Below, piece after piece: positions 1 through 12,008 of a DNA stretch of 64,000 nt. The notes below the pieces were generated by a model. It was not told the origin of the DNA and searched no databases. It saw nothing but the letters and a program-made list of their open reading frames with translations. The DNA lies in contig CM068583.1 in assembly GCA_035048485.1 (NCBI GenBank), positions 25,168,841 to 25,232,840 on the forward strand. Reading direction: 5' to 3'. Source of the stretch: Pteria penguin (Eukaryota > Mollusca > Bivalvia > Pterioida > Pteriidae). The translations under genes and the position numbers were made by a program. Within the stretch, counting starts at the first letter, position 1. Every line of letters begins with the position of its first letter.

Positions 1-1461
1 CTGTGTACAAGTGGACGTGTTACCTTGAGTGAAAAGTTTTTGCATGTAAACTTGAAGCGAAGGAGGAAGATGAAATACACGTAGAACCAACAGTGTTGCC
101 AGAATGACGATATATCAGATTTTCGGGTGATGTATGTCATTGGCATTATGTGAGGAAGCAAGCATGACAGCCAAGTCCTTGACAAACAATACGAGTTTTA
201 TCAGTAAGTATGGGCAGTCATCGATCTTTCAACATGCTCCTAGTCAGGACAACCAGTATCTTGGACGACACCAAATATCTCAGAAGAGACGTTTATAGAA
301 CATTAGAAAGACCACACAGAGGCGTGGTTACCATGTCCAAAATGGCTGTGTTGAAAATAATCGAGACACAGAGGAATGGTTTCAACCTCTTAAACCTTTT
401 GGATCTGCCAATGAAATGATGTCAGCTTAAACCTAGGGTGTAAACACAGTGAAGTGGAAAATAAACGAACTTACCCAACACCGGAATATTATCTTAATGG
501 AAAAACAACTCGAAAATATATTGCAGTTTCTCGGTCAGTGCGATTACAGTGACATTGGTCATAATTTAAAAAAAAAGACTTTTATTACTTCATTAAGTAC
601 GTAACACAGGCTCACGTGAGCTGTATAGAACAAATAAAGTACTTCTTATGATTTATTACTTACAAAATCAAGGACGTGTGCTTATACAATCTTATATACT
701 TCGCTTGTTGCAGGTTAAAAAGATCAGTCAAATTGAAAACAAATATTAGACGGTTACGTGGAATACCTCTACCAAATATCACTGTATGAAAAGCAAAATC
801 ATCGTTATAGACTTGATATTTTATTGGAAGAATTATGTCACTTTCGATTCGCTATAAAATGATGTAGGTACACGGATTCTAAAACGGGGAATACAATGTT
901 AGAATGAGTAATAATAATTTGGACTTGACCTTGTTCGAGTCTTAAAATATTGCAACATCATCGGCAGTACGTTCGACAAGTATGGGCCTTACTACTTTGA
1001 AGAAGGCAGTAATCAGTACTTATCAAAGATAGACAACAACCGTATGAGAAGCTGACATCTAATGACCTCTGAAATGTGATATATACCACCAAGGGTCGTC
1101 TTTGGCGATGTAAGCTTCTACCCTCCTTTTCTTCGCAGATAACCCTGACAAGATAAAGAGCTTGTTGTTAAAAGTATACAAATACCTGTCGATCTCCCAT
1201 TCTTATTTCAAGTGCGTGTATACCAGGACATGATGTCGGTTTTTACCTGAATGTTAGAGTAATGAACATGGAACTTTGTGTTACCTACGCTTATGTGAAG
1301 GGGGTCTGCTTCGTTAAAGTCGCAATGGTGTGGAGTTAAGGTCTGGTGAAAATTCAATGTAACTCATTCAGAATATCTTTAATGATCTCACAAAATGTTT
1401 TGTATATAAAGTCATTACGGATTTTTTACAGTCAAGTACTAAAGAAATGCAACTAAATGAA
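1..1461. other. No gene recognised
   Basis: AT-rich DNA without a recognisable gene, RNA or repeat. The longest open frame (210-419, 69 codons) shows no known motif. A 12-bp palindrome, GCTCACGTGAGC at 610-621, contains an E-box core but has no supporting context. Confidence 0.6.
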
Positions 1462-1472
1462 TGTAAAATTAG

Positions 1473-1646
1473 GTTGGTTGGTTGGTTGATTGGTGTTTTG
1501 CGTCGCTTTCAACAATATTTCAGTTATATCGCGACATGGAAGCAGGAGGTTACCAACCTCTTAAACATAGTGGCGCAACCCGGGAATCGAACCCGGATCG
1601 TCGGCGCCGCAAGCCAAGGGCTTAACCACTACACCACGCCTGCCCC
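1473..1646 (-). mobile_element. tRNA-derived SINE (type 1, Nin-DC-like), minus strand
   Basis: Read on the minus strand, the right end is a tRNA-like head. Box A (TGGTGTAGTGG) is the complement of 1626-1636 and box B (GGTTCGATTCC) the complement of 1583-1593. The body contains a GAAATATTGTTGAAAGCG-type stretch and ends in an AACC-rich tail. An 11-bp target-site duplication, TGTAAAATTAG, flanks it at 1462-1472 and 1647-1657. The body resembles the Nin-DC SINE domain known from molluscs (from memory). Two further copies lie near 20.9 and 60.4 kb. It is a retroposon, not a functional tRNA gene. Confidence 0.92.
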
Positions 1647-1658
1647 TGTAAAATTAGG

Positions 1659-1754
1659 AAATATATATACAAGATGTATATGTATAGTGGCGTAGCTAGG
1701 CGTACGCACGGAAGCACGTGCTTCCACATCATTTTTGCGGATTATTATTATTAG
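1659..1754. repeat. Fragment with a 16-bp perfect palindrome
   Basis: A GGCGTAGCTAGG-like start near 1688 is followed by the perfect palindrome GGAAGCACGTGCTTCC at 1710-1725. A similar GGCGTAGCTA start occurs near 54144. It is probably the end of a short mobile element; its other end is not visible. Confidence 0.4.
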
Positions 1755-1781
1755 GTTTCACAAGTTTCACTTGTGAAACCT
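1755..1781 (+). repeat. Orphan 5' hairpin of family D
   Basis: The arms GGTTTCACAAG and CTTGTGAAACC are separated by 5 nt. The same hairpin opens the complete family D element at 11491, and the downstream TTTTATTATTCTACTGTC is also shared. Here family C hairpins begin at 1810, inside the TTATTA tract of D, so D seems to have been interrupted by C insertions. No matching D 3' end is adjacent. Confidence 0.7.
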
Positions 1782-1809
1782 TTTATTATTCTACTGTCCT
1801 TTCTTATTA

Positions 1810-2075
1810 GGGTCTTCCGATTCCATCGGAAGACCGTTCTGTTATTGTGAAGTTTTTTCTTTACATTTGTTATTAGGGTCTTCCGATTCCATCGGAAGAC
1901 CGTTCTGTTATTGTGAAGTTTTTTCTTTACATTTGTTATTAGGGTCTTCCGATTCCATCGGAAGACCCTTCTGTTATTGTGAGGTTTTTTCTTTACATTT
2001 GTTATTATTTGGGTCTTCCGATTCCATCGGAAGACCCATTTGTTATTAGGGTCTTCCGATTCCATCGGAAGACCC
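1810..2075 (+). repeat. Ladder of five family C 5' hairpins
   Basis: Five copies of a 27-bp hairpin (arms GGGTCTTCCGAT and ATCGGAAGACCC, loop TCC) start at 1810, 1876, 1942, 2011 and 2049. The first two end in G instead of C. The usual 66-bp step is the hairpin plus TTCTGTTATTGTGAAG, a TTTTTTCTTTACATTTG stretch and TTATTA. Each step looks like the 5'-terminal 66 bp of one C element interrupted at its TTATTA tract by the next insertion. Confidence 0.85.
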
Positions 2076-2103
2076 TTCTGTTATTGTGATGTTTTTTCTT
2101 TAC

Positions 2104-2133
<30 letters not shown>

Positions 2134-2134
<1 letters not shown>

Positions 2135-3814
2135 CTCAGCACTTTGACTGCATTTTTCTCAAAAACGGCTAGACCAACAATCTTTTTATCGCGGCTTCTT
2201 GCTTGATGAGCCAGGGGAAATTGATTGATAAGAAAAAAATATCGAAATATTATGGTTTTAAAGAAAATTACGTAATAGGCCTAAATTTTTTTATTTTCTC
2301 AAAAACAAGTTTATTATTTTAAATAGATTCCTCAAATTTTCATTCTCAAATTTGACAGGTGTGTCCTTGACAATGAAATCAACGCCGATTATATACTATT
2401 AACGGTTAAGCCGTTATTAAAATTTAAAAATTACGTAATTTTTAAACTGCTTAGTTTTAAGTCTAAGCATTTTAAAAATGGTATAGAACGATTTAGAATG
2501 TCAATTTCATGATAAAAAAGTTTCTTTTAATATTTGAAATCCATTTTTAAATGAGAAATTTAAGTTTTTCACAAATTTGGTTAGTTACGTAATTGCTTCA
2601 TAACTTTCTTAGTTTTTATCATATGATCACCAAAATGTAATCAGTAACGGAGAAGGGTTAGCGCTTTTGAATTTTATTTTCAAAAACATCGAAATATTTG
2701 CCCCCTTCCCTCTATCGTCGGACAACCCTATCGAGAGAGGGTCTTAAAACGCCGAAATTTTACCCCGATTTTTCAATTCCATTTTCTGAAAAACGGATTT
2801 ATGTACAAATTTTATACTATAGTTATAGACTCTCAGAGACATCGTTACCCGTTTAAGTAAAAAAAAAATCAAAAATTAAAGTTTTCAAAAACATTACATA
2901 ACAATGAGTAAAATTTTTAATTCTCCGCCATACAGCTTTATTTTAAATGCTAGACTATTTAAATTTTATCTGTCATATTCTCTCGGTTCATATCTTTAAA
3001 AAATTCATCGGCCGATAATATCTATCTTTTTTAGTTTGGCCGCTATTTCAATTTAAAGTTTTTAAATAATTACGTAATTTGCAAAAACATTTTATTTTTA
3101 GTCTTATCGTTTCCAGAACTTCACCAAACGATTTTCCGTACCGATTTCAGTATGAAACATGTTTCTCAGTATTTGAAAGTGAGCGATTTAAAGGATTTTT
3201 AAAAAAAATACCTTATTTGCGTAACTTTCATGTTTTTTCTTATTTGTCGTATTAACAAAGTTTAAAAAGGAGAGTTTGAGAATGTATATTGAATTCGAAT
3301 TCTTAAACAAAAATCACATTTTTTGCACTCTACCCGCTACTGATGAACAAGGCAATAAAAAAAATCTTGTCCGAGCGTCGGGATTACATCTAAGAGAAGC
3401 GCGGTGAATTTCCCTTGCTAAATACCGACTTCAAACGCGTATGATAGTGACGGGGAAAGCGCAGTAACTCGCGATTAATTCAATCGCGATTAATTCAATC
3501 GAGAGTTACGGCGCTTTGTCCGTGGAATGTTTAATCGACTGTTATAATGGAGAGCCGTAATATGTATGATTTCTTTAACTTGATTTTCGATTTATTTCTT
3601 CTAGATAATACTTTTTTCAATTTTAATTATTAATTAATTTGATTGCTTGAGGGGTTTTTTTTGGGGGGGGGGGGGTATTTTTGTGTGTAAAGTACATTGA
3701 AGTCATTCTCCTGATCTTTTTTCTTTTTTTCCTTCGTTCTATCTACTTATTTTTCTTTTTTTCGTTCGAGAGAGGAAGACCCGCCCTGTTGCCTCGGCAA
3801 CAGGTAAGCTCTAG
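2134..3814 (+). mobile_element. Family C non-autonomous Helentron-like core, unit 1 (subfamily I)
   Basis: This 1.68-kb unit runs from TCTCAGCACTTTGACTGC to CTCTAG. The 3' end has GGAAGACCC (inverse of the 5' hairpin arm), then a stem CCTGTTGCC/GGCAACAGG, then GTAAGCTCTAG before TT. That is the Helitron/Helentron plan of subterminal inverted repeat, terminal stem-loop and insertion before T. Internally it is a diverged direct dimer, with related segments about 630 bp apart (GCCGTTATT near 2411, GCCGCTATTTC near 3041). It carries four TTACGTAA octamers (2268, 2431, 2585, 3070), a palindrome near 3455-3524 and a poly(G) tract near 3664. It has no coding capacity and is over 99% identical by eye to 41505-43191. 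Confidence 0.85.
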
Positions 3815-3848
3815 TTATTATTATTATTATTATTATTATTATTCTTAT

Positions 3849-5539
3849 TCTCAGCACTTTGACTGCATTTTTCTCAAAAACGGCTTAACCAACAACCTTT
3901 TTATCGCGGCTACTGGCTTGATGAGCCAGGGGAAATTGATTGATAAGAAAAAAATATCGAAATATTATGGTTTTAAAGGAAATTACGTAATAGGGCTAAA
4001 TTTTTTTTATTTTCTCAAAAACAAGTTTATTATTTTAGATAGATTCCTCAAATTTTCATTCTCAAATTTGACAGGTGTGTCCTTGACAATGAAATCAACG
4101 CCGATCATCTACTTTTAACGGTTAAGCCGTTATTAAAATTTAAAAATTACGTAATTTTTAAACTGCTTTGTTTTAAGTCTAAGCATTTTAAAAATGGTAT
4201 AGAACGATTTAGAATGTCAATTTCATGATAAAAAAGTGTCTTTTAATATTTGAAATCCATTTTTAAATGAGAAATTTAAGTTTTTCACAAATTTGGTTAG
4301 TTACGTAATTGCTTCATAACTTTCTTAGTTTTTATCATATGATCACCAAAATGTAATCAGTAAAGGAGAAGGGTTAGCGCTTTTGAATTATATTTTCAAA
4401 AACATCGAAATATTAGCCCCCTTCCCTCTATCGTCGTACAACCCTATCGAGAGAGGGTCTTAAATCGCCGAAATTTCACCCCGATTTTTCAATTCCATTT
4501 TCTGAAAAAACGGATTTATGTAGAAATTTTATACTATGGTTATAGACTCTCAGAGACATCGTTACCCGTTTAAGTAAAAAAAAAATCAAAAATAAAAGTT
4601 TTCAAAAACATTACATAACAATGAGTAAAATTTTTAATTCTCCGCCATACAGCTTTATTTTAAATGCTAGACTATTCAAATTTTATCTGTCATATTCTCT
4701 AGGTTCATATCTTTAAAAAATTCATCGGCCGATAATATCTATCTTTTTTAGTTTGGCCGCTATTTCAATTTAAAGTTTTTAAATAATTACGTAATTTGCA
4801 AAAACATTTTATTTTTAGTCTTATCGTTTCCAGAACTTCACCAAACGATTTTTCGTACCGATTTCAGTATGAAACATGTTTCTCAGTATTTGAAAGTGAG
4901 CGATTTAAAGGATTTTTTAAAAAAAATACCTTATTTGCGTAACTTTCATGTTTTTTCTTATTTGTCGTATTAACAAAGTATAAAAAGGAGGGTTTGAGAA
5001 TGTATTTTGAATTCGAATTCTTAAACAAAAATCACATTTTTTGCACTCTACCCGCTACTGATGAACAAGGCAATAAAAAATCTTGTCCGAGCGTCGGGAT
5101 TACATCTAAGAGAAGCGCGGTGAATTTCCCTTGCTAAATACCGACTTCAAACGTGTATGATAGTCACGGGGAAAGCGCAGTAACTCGCGATTAATTCAAT
5201 CGCGATTAATTCAATCGAGGGTTACGGCGCTTTGTCCGTGGAATGTTTAATCGACTGTTATAATGGAGAGCCGTAATATGTATGATTTCTTTAACTTGAT
5301 TTTCGATTTATTTCCTCTAGATAATACTTTTTTCAATATTAAGTATTAATTAATTTCATTGCTTGAGGGTGTTTTTTTTTTTTTTTTTTTTGGGGGGGGG
5401 GTATTTTTGTGTGTAAAGTACATTTAAGTCATTCTCCTGATCTTTTTTCTTTCTTTCCTTCTTTCTATCTACTTATTTTTCTTTTTTCTTTCGAGAGAGG
5501 AAGACCCGCCCTGTTGCCTCGGCAACAGGTAAGCTCTAG
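3849..5539 (+). mobile_element. Family C core, unit 2 (subfamily I)
   Basis: A 1.69-kb unit with the same start (TCTCAGCAC) and end (GGCAACAGG, then CTCTAG) as unit 1, a few percent diverged from it. Between the CTAG of unit 1 (3811-3814) and this core there is only a (TTA)n tract with no 5' hairpin. This is expected if this element was interrupted in its (TTA)n tract by unit 1. The poly(T)/poly(G) tract near 5370-5400 is longer than in unit 1. Confidence 0.83.
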
Positions 5540-7383
5540 TTGTGATGTTTTTTCTTTACATTTGTTTTTATTATTCTTTTTATTCTAAACAGGATTTTTG
5601 ACTGCAATTTTCTCAGCAACGGCTTTACCAGTAATCTTTTTTTCTCTTTTACTTTGTTTCCAAACTTAAACTTACTAGATTTATAAGAAAAGTTTTGAAA
5701 AATTCCGGTTTTAAAGAAAATTACAGAGCCATATTTAATTTTTAAACTTTCTCAAATAAAACGTTTATTATTTAAGCTAGACTCCTCAAACTTTCTTGTT
5801 AATGTTGTACAGGTGTAGGTCCTGACAACCGAATTAACGCCGATTATGTAACTATTAGGATAAAGACGCTATTTGTGTTTAAAGTTTTTAAACTCATTAC
5901 GTAACTTTCAAACTCGTTTATTTTAAGTCCTAGCGTAACAAAAAGAAAACAAAACGATTTAGAATGTCAATTTCAGCTTGAAAAAAGTTGTTTTAATATT
6001 TTAAAATTATTTTTAAGTGAGAAATTTAAGATTTTCAAAAATTTGGTTAGTTGCGTAATTGCTTCATAACTTGCTTATTTTTCGTCGTATGATCACAAAA
6101 AACCAATACAGCACTAGAGAAGGGTTTACTCTTTTGAACTTTTTTTTAAAAACCATCGAAATATTTGCCCCCTTCCCTCTGGCGTCTGCAAACCTTATCG
6201 AGAGGGGGTCTTAAATCGCCAAAATTTCACCCCGATTTTTCAATTCCATTTTCTGAGAAACAGTTTTATCTACACGCTTCATATTTTTATTACAGACTTT
6301 CACCGGCACCGTTACCCGTTTAGATAAAAAAAAAATTGAAAATCGATGTTTTTTTGAAAGATTACGTAACAATTGATTAAATTTTAAATTCTCCACTAAC
6401 AGCGTTATTTTTAATGCTACACTATCCAAATTTGAACTATCATATTCTCTAGGTTCATATCTTTACAAAATTTATCGGCCGATAATATCTATCTCTTTTA
6501 GTTTGGCCGCTATTTCAATTTAAAGTTTTTAAATAATTACGTAATTTGCAAAAACATTTTATTTTTAGTCCTATCGTTTCCAGAACATCACCAAACGATT
6601 TTCCGTACCGATTTTAGTATGAAACATATTTCTCAGTATTTGAAAGTGAGCGATTTAAAGGATTTTAAAAAAATATCTTACTTGCGTAACTTTCATGTTT
6701 TTTCTTATTTGTTGTATTAACAAAGTATAAAAAGGAGAGATGGAGAAAGTGTTTTCAAATCGAAATCTTAAACAAAAATCACATTATTTTTTGCCCTCTA
6801 CCCGCTACTGATGAACAAGGCAATAAACTAATCTACTCCGAGCGTCGGCATTACACATTAGAGAAACGCGTTGAATTTGCCTTGCTTAATACCCACTTCA
6901 AACGTGTATGATAGTCACGGGGAAAGCGCAGTAACTCGCGATTAATTCAATCGCGATCTAGTCGACAATTATAAATTTAAGTTTCTTTGTCTCCTTACTA
7001 TAGTAGTCATCTCAGTGGTATATACACAACTAACTTGACCGTTGAAACGCGCAATACACACACTCTATGCAGCTATGTCGCATTACGTCACCACGCTTCT
7101 GAATGGGAATTCTGTAATACACAGACTTTCTATAGCTGGATTCATGCCGCTTTAATTACATGAGTATGTTTACATAGTGTCTCGGTGAGATATATACATG
7201 TATCTATGTATATACTTCTCCTTTCTCCTAATCGGCATATCTATGATGCCGCAATAAATATACTCATTGCAGTATCTCGTTTCTTTTTTCTTTTTTTTTC
7301 CCCTTCTTTCTACCTGCATATTTTTCTTTTTTTATCTAAAGAGGAAGACCCGCCCTGTTGCCTCGGCAACGGGTAAGCTCTAG
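5540..7383 (+). mobile_element. Family C core, unit 3 (subfamily III)
   Basis: It opens with the tail of the 5' module (TGTGATG, a T-rich stretch, TTTACATTTG) without the hairpin. The start of the core differs from units 1-2 (TTCTAAACAGG, then TTTTTGACTGCAATTTTCTC). The 3' half aligns with the other units and ends in the same GGAAGACCC, GTTGCC/GGCAAC stem and CTCTAG. A close relative begins at 15038. Confidence 0.8.
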
Positions 7384-7404
7384 TTATTATTATTATTATT
7401 ATTA

Positions 7405-7708
7405 GGGTCTTCCGATTCCATCGGAAGACCCTTCTGTTATTGTGAGGTTTTTTCTTTACATTTGTTATTAGGGTCTTCCGATTCCATCGGAAGACCCTTC
7501 TGTTATTGTGAGGTTTTTTCTTTACATTTGTTATTAGGGTCTTCCGATTCCATCGGAAGACCCTTCTGTTATTGTGATGTTTTTTCTTTACATTTGTTAT
7601 TAGGGTCTTCCGATTCCATCGGAAGACCCTTCTGTTATTGTGAAGTTTTTTCTTTACTATTTTTTTTCATTATTATTATTAGGGTCTTCCGATTCCATCG
7701 GAAGACCC
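7405..7708 (+). repeat. Second ladder of five family C 5' hairpins
   Basis: Hairpins start at 7405, 7471, 7537, 7603 and 7682: three steps of exactly 66 bp and one of 79. Arms are GGGTCTTCCGAT/ATCGGAAGACCC. The ladder starts 22 bp after the CTAG of unit 3, separated by (TTA)n, and leads into unit 4. Spacers between hairpins are themselves conserved element sequence, unlike CRISPR spacers. Confidence 0.87.
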
Positions 7709-7773
7709 TTCTGTTATTGTGAAGTTTTTTCTTTACTATTTTTTTTCATTATTATTATTATTATTATTATTAT

Positions 7774-9586
7774 TCTCAGCACTTTGACAGCCATTTTCTT
7801 AGAAACGGCTTGACTAACAACCTTTTTATTTGTTGTACTAACTTGATGAGCCAGGGGAAATTGATTGATAAGAAAAAAAATTGAAAAATTATTATTTTTA
7901 AGTAAATTACATAACAGTGCTTAATTTTTTTAATTTCTCAAATACAAGTTTATTATTCAAAATAGAGTGTTTAATTTTTCATTTTAATTTTTGACAGGTA
8001 TGTTCTTGACATTGAAGCCAACACCGATTATATAGCTTTTATAGTATAGCCGCTATTTAAATTTAAAAATTACGTAATTTTTAAAATGTTTTATTTTAAG
8101 TCTTAGCATTTCAAAAATGATACCAAACGATTTAGAGTATCAATTTCACCATGAAAAACTATGTTTTATGGTTTTAAAACCATTTTAATACCATTTTAAA
8201 GTGAAAATTAAAAAAAAATTAAAATCAGGTGATTAAAATTATTTCATTGTCATTCGCTTATTTTTGGTCGAATGGCCACCAAAATAAATCCTGCAAATGA
8301 GAAGGGTTCACTCTTTTAAATATATTTTTCAAAAACTTCCTATGATTTGTCGTTTTCCCTAGGTTATCGGACAAAGCTATCGAGAGTCGCCCTCGGAAAG
8401 CGAGAAATACGAGCCGTAATTAGCGATTTTTTCAATTTCAATTTCTGAAAAACGGATTTATCTACACACTTCATATTTTTCCTATTGACTCTCAAAGACG
8501 TCGTTACCCGTTTAAGTAAAAAAAAAATTTAAAAATGAAAGTTTCTAAAAAGATTACGTAACAATTAGTTAAATTTTAAATTCTCACCTATATAGCTTAT
8601 TTTTAATGCTACACTATCCAAATTTGAACTATCATATTTTCTAGGTTCATATCTTTACAAAATTCATCGGCCGATAATATCTATCTCTTTTAGTTTGGCC
8701 GCTATTTCAATTTAAAGTTTTTAAATAATTACGTAATTTGCAAAATTTGTTTATTTTTAGTCCTATCGTTTCCGGAGTATTACAAAACGATTTTCCGTAA
8801 CGATTTCAGTATGAAACATGTTTCTCAGTATTTGAAAGTGAGCAATTTAAAGACTTTTTAAAAAATAACCTACTTGCGTAACTTTCATGTATTTTTTCAT
8901 TCTTCGTATGAACAAAGAATAAAAACGAGAGTATGAGAAAGAATTTGAATTCGAATTCTTAAACAAAAATAACATTTTTTGCACTCTACTGATGAACAAC
9001 GCAATCTACAAATCTTCTCCGAGCGTCGGAATTACACATTAGAAGAGCGCGTTAAATTTGCCTTGCTTAATACCTCGCACAGCGCCGCTCTTATAGAGAC
9101 GGGGAAAGCGCAGTAACTCGCGATTAATTATTAATTCATCTAATCGGCAATTATAAAGGAATCCCTCAATATGTATGTTTACTTAAATTTGAGTTTCTTT
9201 ATCTCCTTACTATAGTAGTCATCTCAGTGCTATATATACAGCTAACTTGACCTTTGAAATGCGTAATACACACTCTCTATCCACACTCTCTAATGCTATG
9301 TCGCATTACGTCACCACGCTACTTTCTGTAGGTGGATTCATGCTGCTTTTATTACATGAGTGTGTTTACATAGTGTCTCGGCGAGATATATACATGTATC
9401 TATGTATATACTTCTCCTTTGTCCTAATCGGCATATCTATGATGCCGCAATAAATGCGTATACTCATTGCAGTATCTCGTTTCTTTTTTCTTTTTTTTCC
9501 CCTTCTTTCTACCTACATATTTTTCTTTTTTTTTCTTTCTAAAGAGGAAGACCCGCCCTGTTGCCTCGGCAACAGGTAAGCTCTAG
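7774..9586 (+). mobile_element. Family C core, unit 4 (subfamily II)
   Basis: A 1.81-kb unit starting TCTCAGCACTTTGAC and ending GGCAACAGGTAAGCTCTAG. It differs from subfamily I mainly in the first 700 bp. It shares the TCGGCCGATAATATCTATC segment, the CGCAGTAACTCGCGATTAA segment and the GTCGCATTACGTCACCACGC segment of all C units. It is almost identical to units at 9603 and 43356. Confidence 0.83.
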
Positions 9587-9602
9587 TTATTATTATTATT
9601 AT

Positions 9603-11418
9603 TCTCAGCACTTTGACTGCCATTTTCTCAGAAACGGCTTGACCAACAACCTTTTTGATCTGTTTTACTAACTTGATGAGCCAGGGGAAATTGATTGATA
9701 AGAAAAAAAATTGAAAAATTATTATTTTTAAGTAAATTACATAACAGTGCTTAATTTTTTTAATTTCTCAAATACAAGTTTATTATTCAAAATAGAGTGT
9801 TTAATTTTTCATTTTAATTTTTGACAGGTATGTTCTTGACATTGAAGCTAACACCGATTATATAGCTTTTATAGTATAGCCGCTATTTAAATTTAAAAAT
9901 TACGTAATTTTTAAAATGTTTTATTTTAAGTCTTAGCATTTCAAAAATGCTACCAAACGATTTAGAGTATCAATTTCACCATGAAAAACTATGTTTTATG
10001 ATTTTAAAACCATTTTAATACCATTTTAAAATGAAAATTAAAAAAAAAATTAAAATCAGGTGATTAAAATTATTTCATTGTCATTCGCTTAATTTTGGTC
10101 GGATGGCCACCAAAATAAATCCTGCAAATGAGAAGGGTTCACTCTTTTAAATTTATTTTTCAAAAACTTCCTATGATTTGTCGTTTTCACTAGGTTATCG
10201 GACAAAGCTATCGAGAGCCGCCCTCGGAAAGCGAGAAATACGCGCCGTAATTAGCGATTTTTTCAATTTCAATTTCTGAAAAACAGATTTATCTACACAC
10301 TTTATATTTTTCCTATTGACTCTCAAAGACGTCGTTACCCGTTTAAGTAAAAAAAAATTTAAAAATGAAAGTTTCTAAAAAGATTACGTAACAATTAGTT
10401 AAATTTTAAATTCTCACCTATATAGCTTATTTTTAATGCTACACTATCCAAATTTAAACTATCATATTCTCTAGGTTCATATCTTTACAAAATTCATCGG
10501 CCGATAATATCTATCTCTTTTAGTTTGGCCGCTATTTCAATTTAAAGTTTTTAAATAATTACGTAATTTGCAAAATTTGTTTATTTTTAGTCCTATCGTT
10601 TCCGGAGTATTACAAAACGATTTTCCGTAACGATTTCAGTATGAAACATGTTTCTCAGTATTTGAAAGTGAGCAATTTAAAGACTTTTTAAAAAATAACC
10701 TACTTGCGTAACTTTCATGTATTTTTTTATTCTTCGTATGAACAAAAGATAAAAACGAGAGTATGAGAAAGAATTTGAATTCGAATTCTTAAACAAAAAT
10801 AACATTTTTTGCACTCTACTGATGAACAACGCAATCTACAAATCTTCTCCGAGCGTCGGAATTACACATTAGAAGAGCGCGTTAAATTTGCCTTGCTTAA
10901 TACCTCGCACAGCGCCGCTCTTATAGAGACGGGGAAAGCGCAGTAACTCGCGATTAATTATTAATTCATCTAATCGGCAATTATAAAGGAATCCCTCAAT
11001 ATGTATGTTTACTTAAATTTCAGTTTCTTTATCTCCTTACTATAGTAGTCATCTCAGTGCTATATATACAGCTAACTTGACCTTTGAAATGCGTAATACA
11101 CAGTCTCTATCCACACTCTCTAATGCTATGTCGCATTACGTCACCACGCTACTTTCTGCAGCTGGATTCATGCTGCTTTTATTACATGAGTGTGTTTACA
11201 TAGTGTCTCGGCGAGATATATACATGTATCTATGTATATACTTCTCCTTTGTCCTAATCGGCATATCTATGATGCCGCAATAAATGCGTATACTCATTGC
11301 AGTATCTCGTTTCTTTTTTCTTTTTTTTTTTCCTTCTTTCTACCTACATATTTTTCTTTTTTTTTTCTTTCTAAAGAGGAAGACCCGCCCTGTTGCCTCG
11401 GCAACAGGTAAGCTCTAG
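9603..11418 (+). mobile_element. Family C core, unit 5 (subfamily II)
   Basis: A 1.82-kb unit directly behind unit 4, separated only by a short (TTA)n tract and with no hairpin between. Near-identical to unit 4 throughout (scattered single-base differences, homopolymer changes). It ends in the complete 3' signature with CTAG at 11415-11418. Confidence 0.83.
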
Positions 11419-11427
11419 TTATTATTA

Positions 11428-11454
11428 GGGTCTTCCGATTCCATCGGAAGACCC
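11428..11454 (+). repeat. Single family C 5' hairpin
   Basis: One GGGTCTTCCGAT/ATCGGAAGACCC hairpin sits 9 bp after the CTAG of unit 5. Its 5' module is cut at about 11489, where family D starts. It therefore looks like a C element interrupted by D. Confidence 0.8.
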
Positions 11455-12008
11455 TTCTGTTATTGTGAAGTTTTTTCTTTACTATTTTTAGGTTTCACAA
11501 GTTTCACTTGTGAAACCTTTTATTATTCTACTGTCTTTTCTTATTATTATTATTATTATTATTCTTCATCCGTTTTTTTTTTTGTGACCGCTCAGAAATC
11601 ACTCATTATTAAAGATATTACTATTCTGTTTTCAGTGTTCGATTCGAAATTAAATTTTCAAGATTTGATTTTTTTAATTTTCTAAATTACCGCTTATAAG
11701 CGCGCAGCGCCACCTACGACGCCAAAATTTTGAATCGCTATATCTTCCTTATTATTTGTCCGATTGGAATGAAATTTTCAGCATTCGATTCAGAAAAGGA
11801 GATGCAAGATTTTATGTCACTGCGTCAATTTCGTAGCTCTACCCCGAAAAAGTTGACCTTGACCCGATTGTTTTCATTTCAAAAAAAATATTTCAATCTT
11901 AGATTTTAGACAGTAGGATGAAAGATTTTAATGGTCTGATTTGGAATATGAAAAATTTTTGAAATCGGACCATAAATAAATTCACAATGAGCGTGGGAAA
12001 ATTCGCTA

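Noticed and set aside
1580..1646. tRNA gene on the minus strand
   Set aside because: Box A and B are present, but it is the head of a SINE with target-site duplications and multiple copies.
1810..2075. Regular palindromic repeats that could be read as a CRISPR array
   Set aside because: The spacers are themselves conserved element sequence ending in TTATTA, the context is eukaryotic, and the same hairpin opens full elements elsewhere.
3681..4118. 145-codon open frame
   Set aside because: Crosses the boundary between two family C units, including the CTAG and (TTA)n tract; not conserved in other units.
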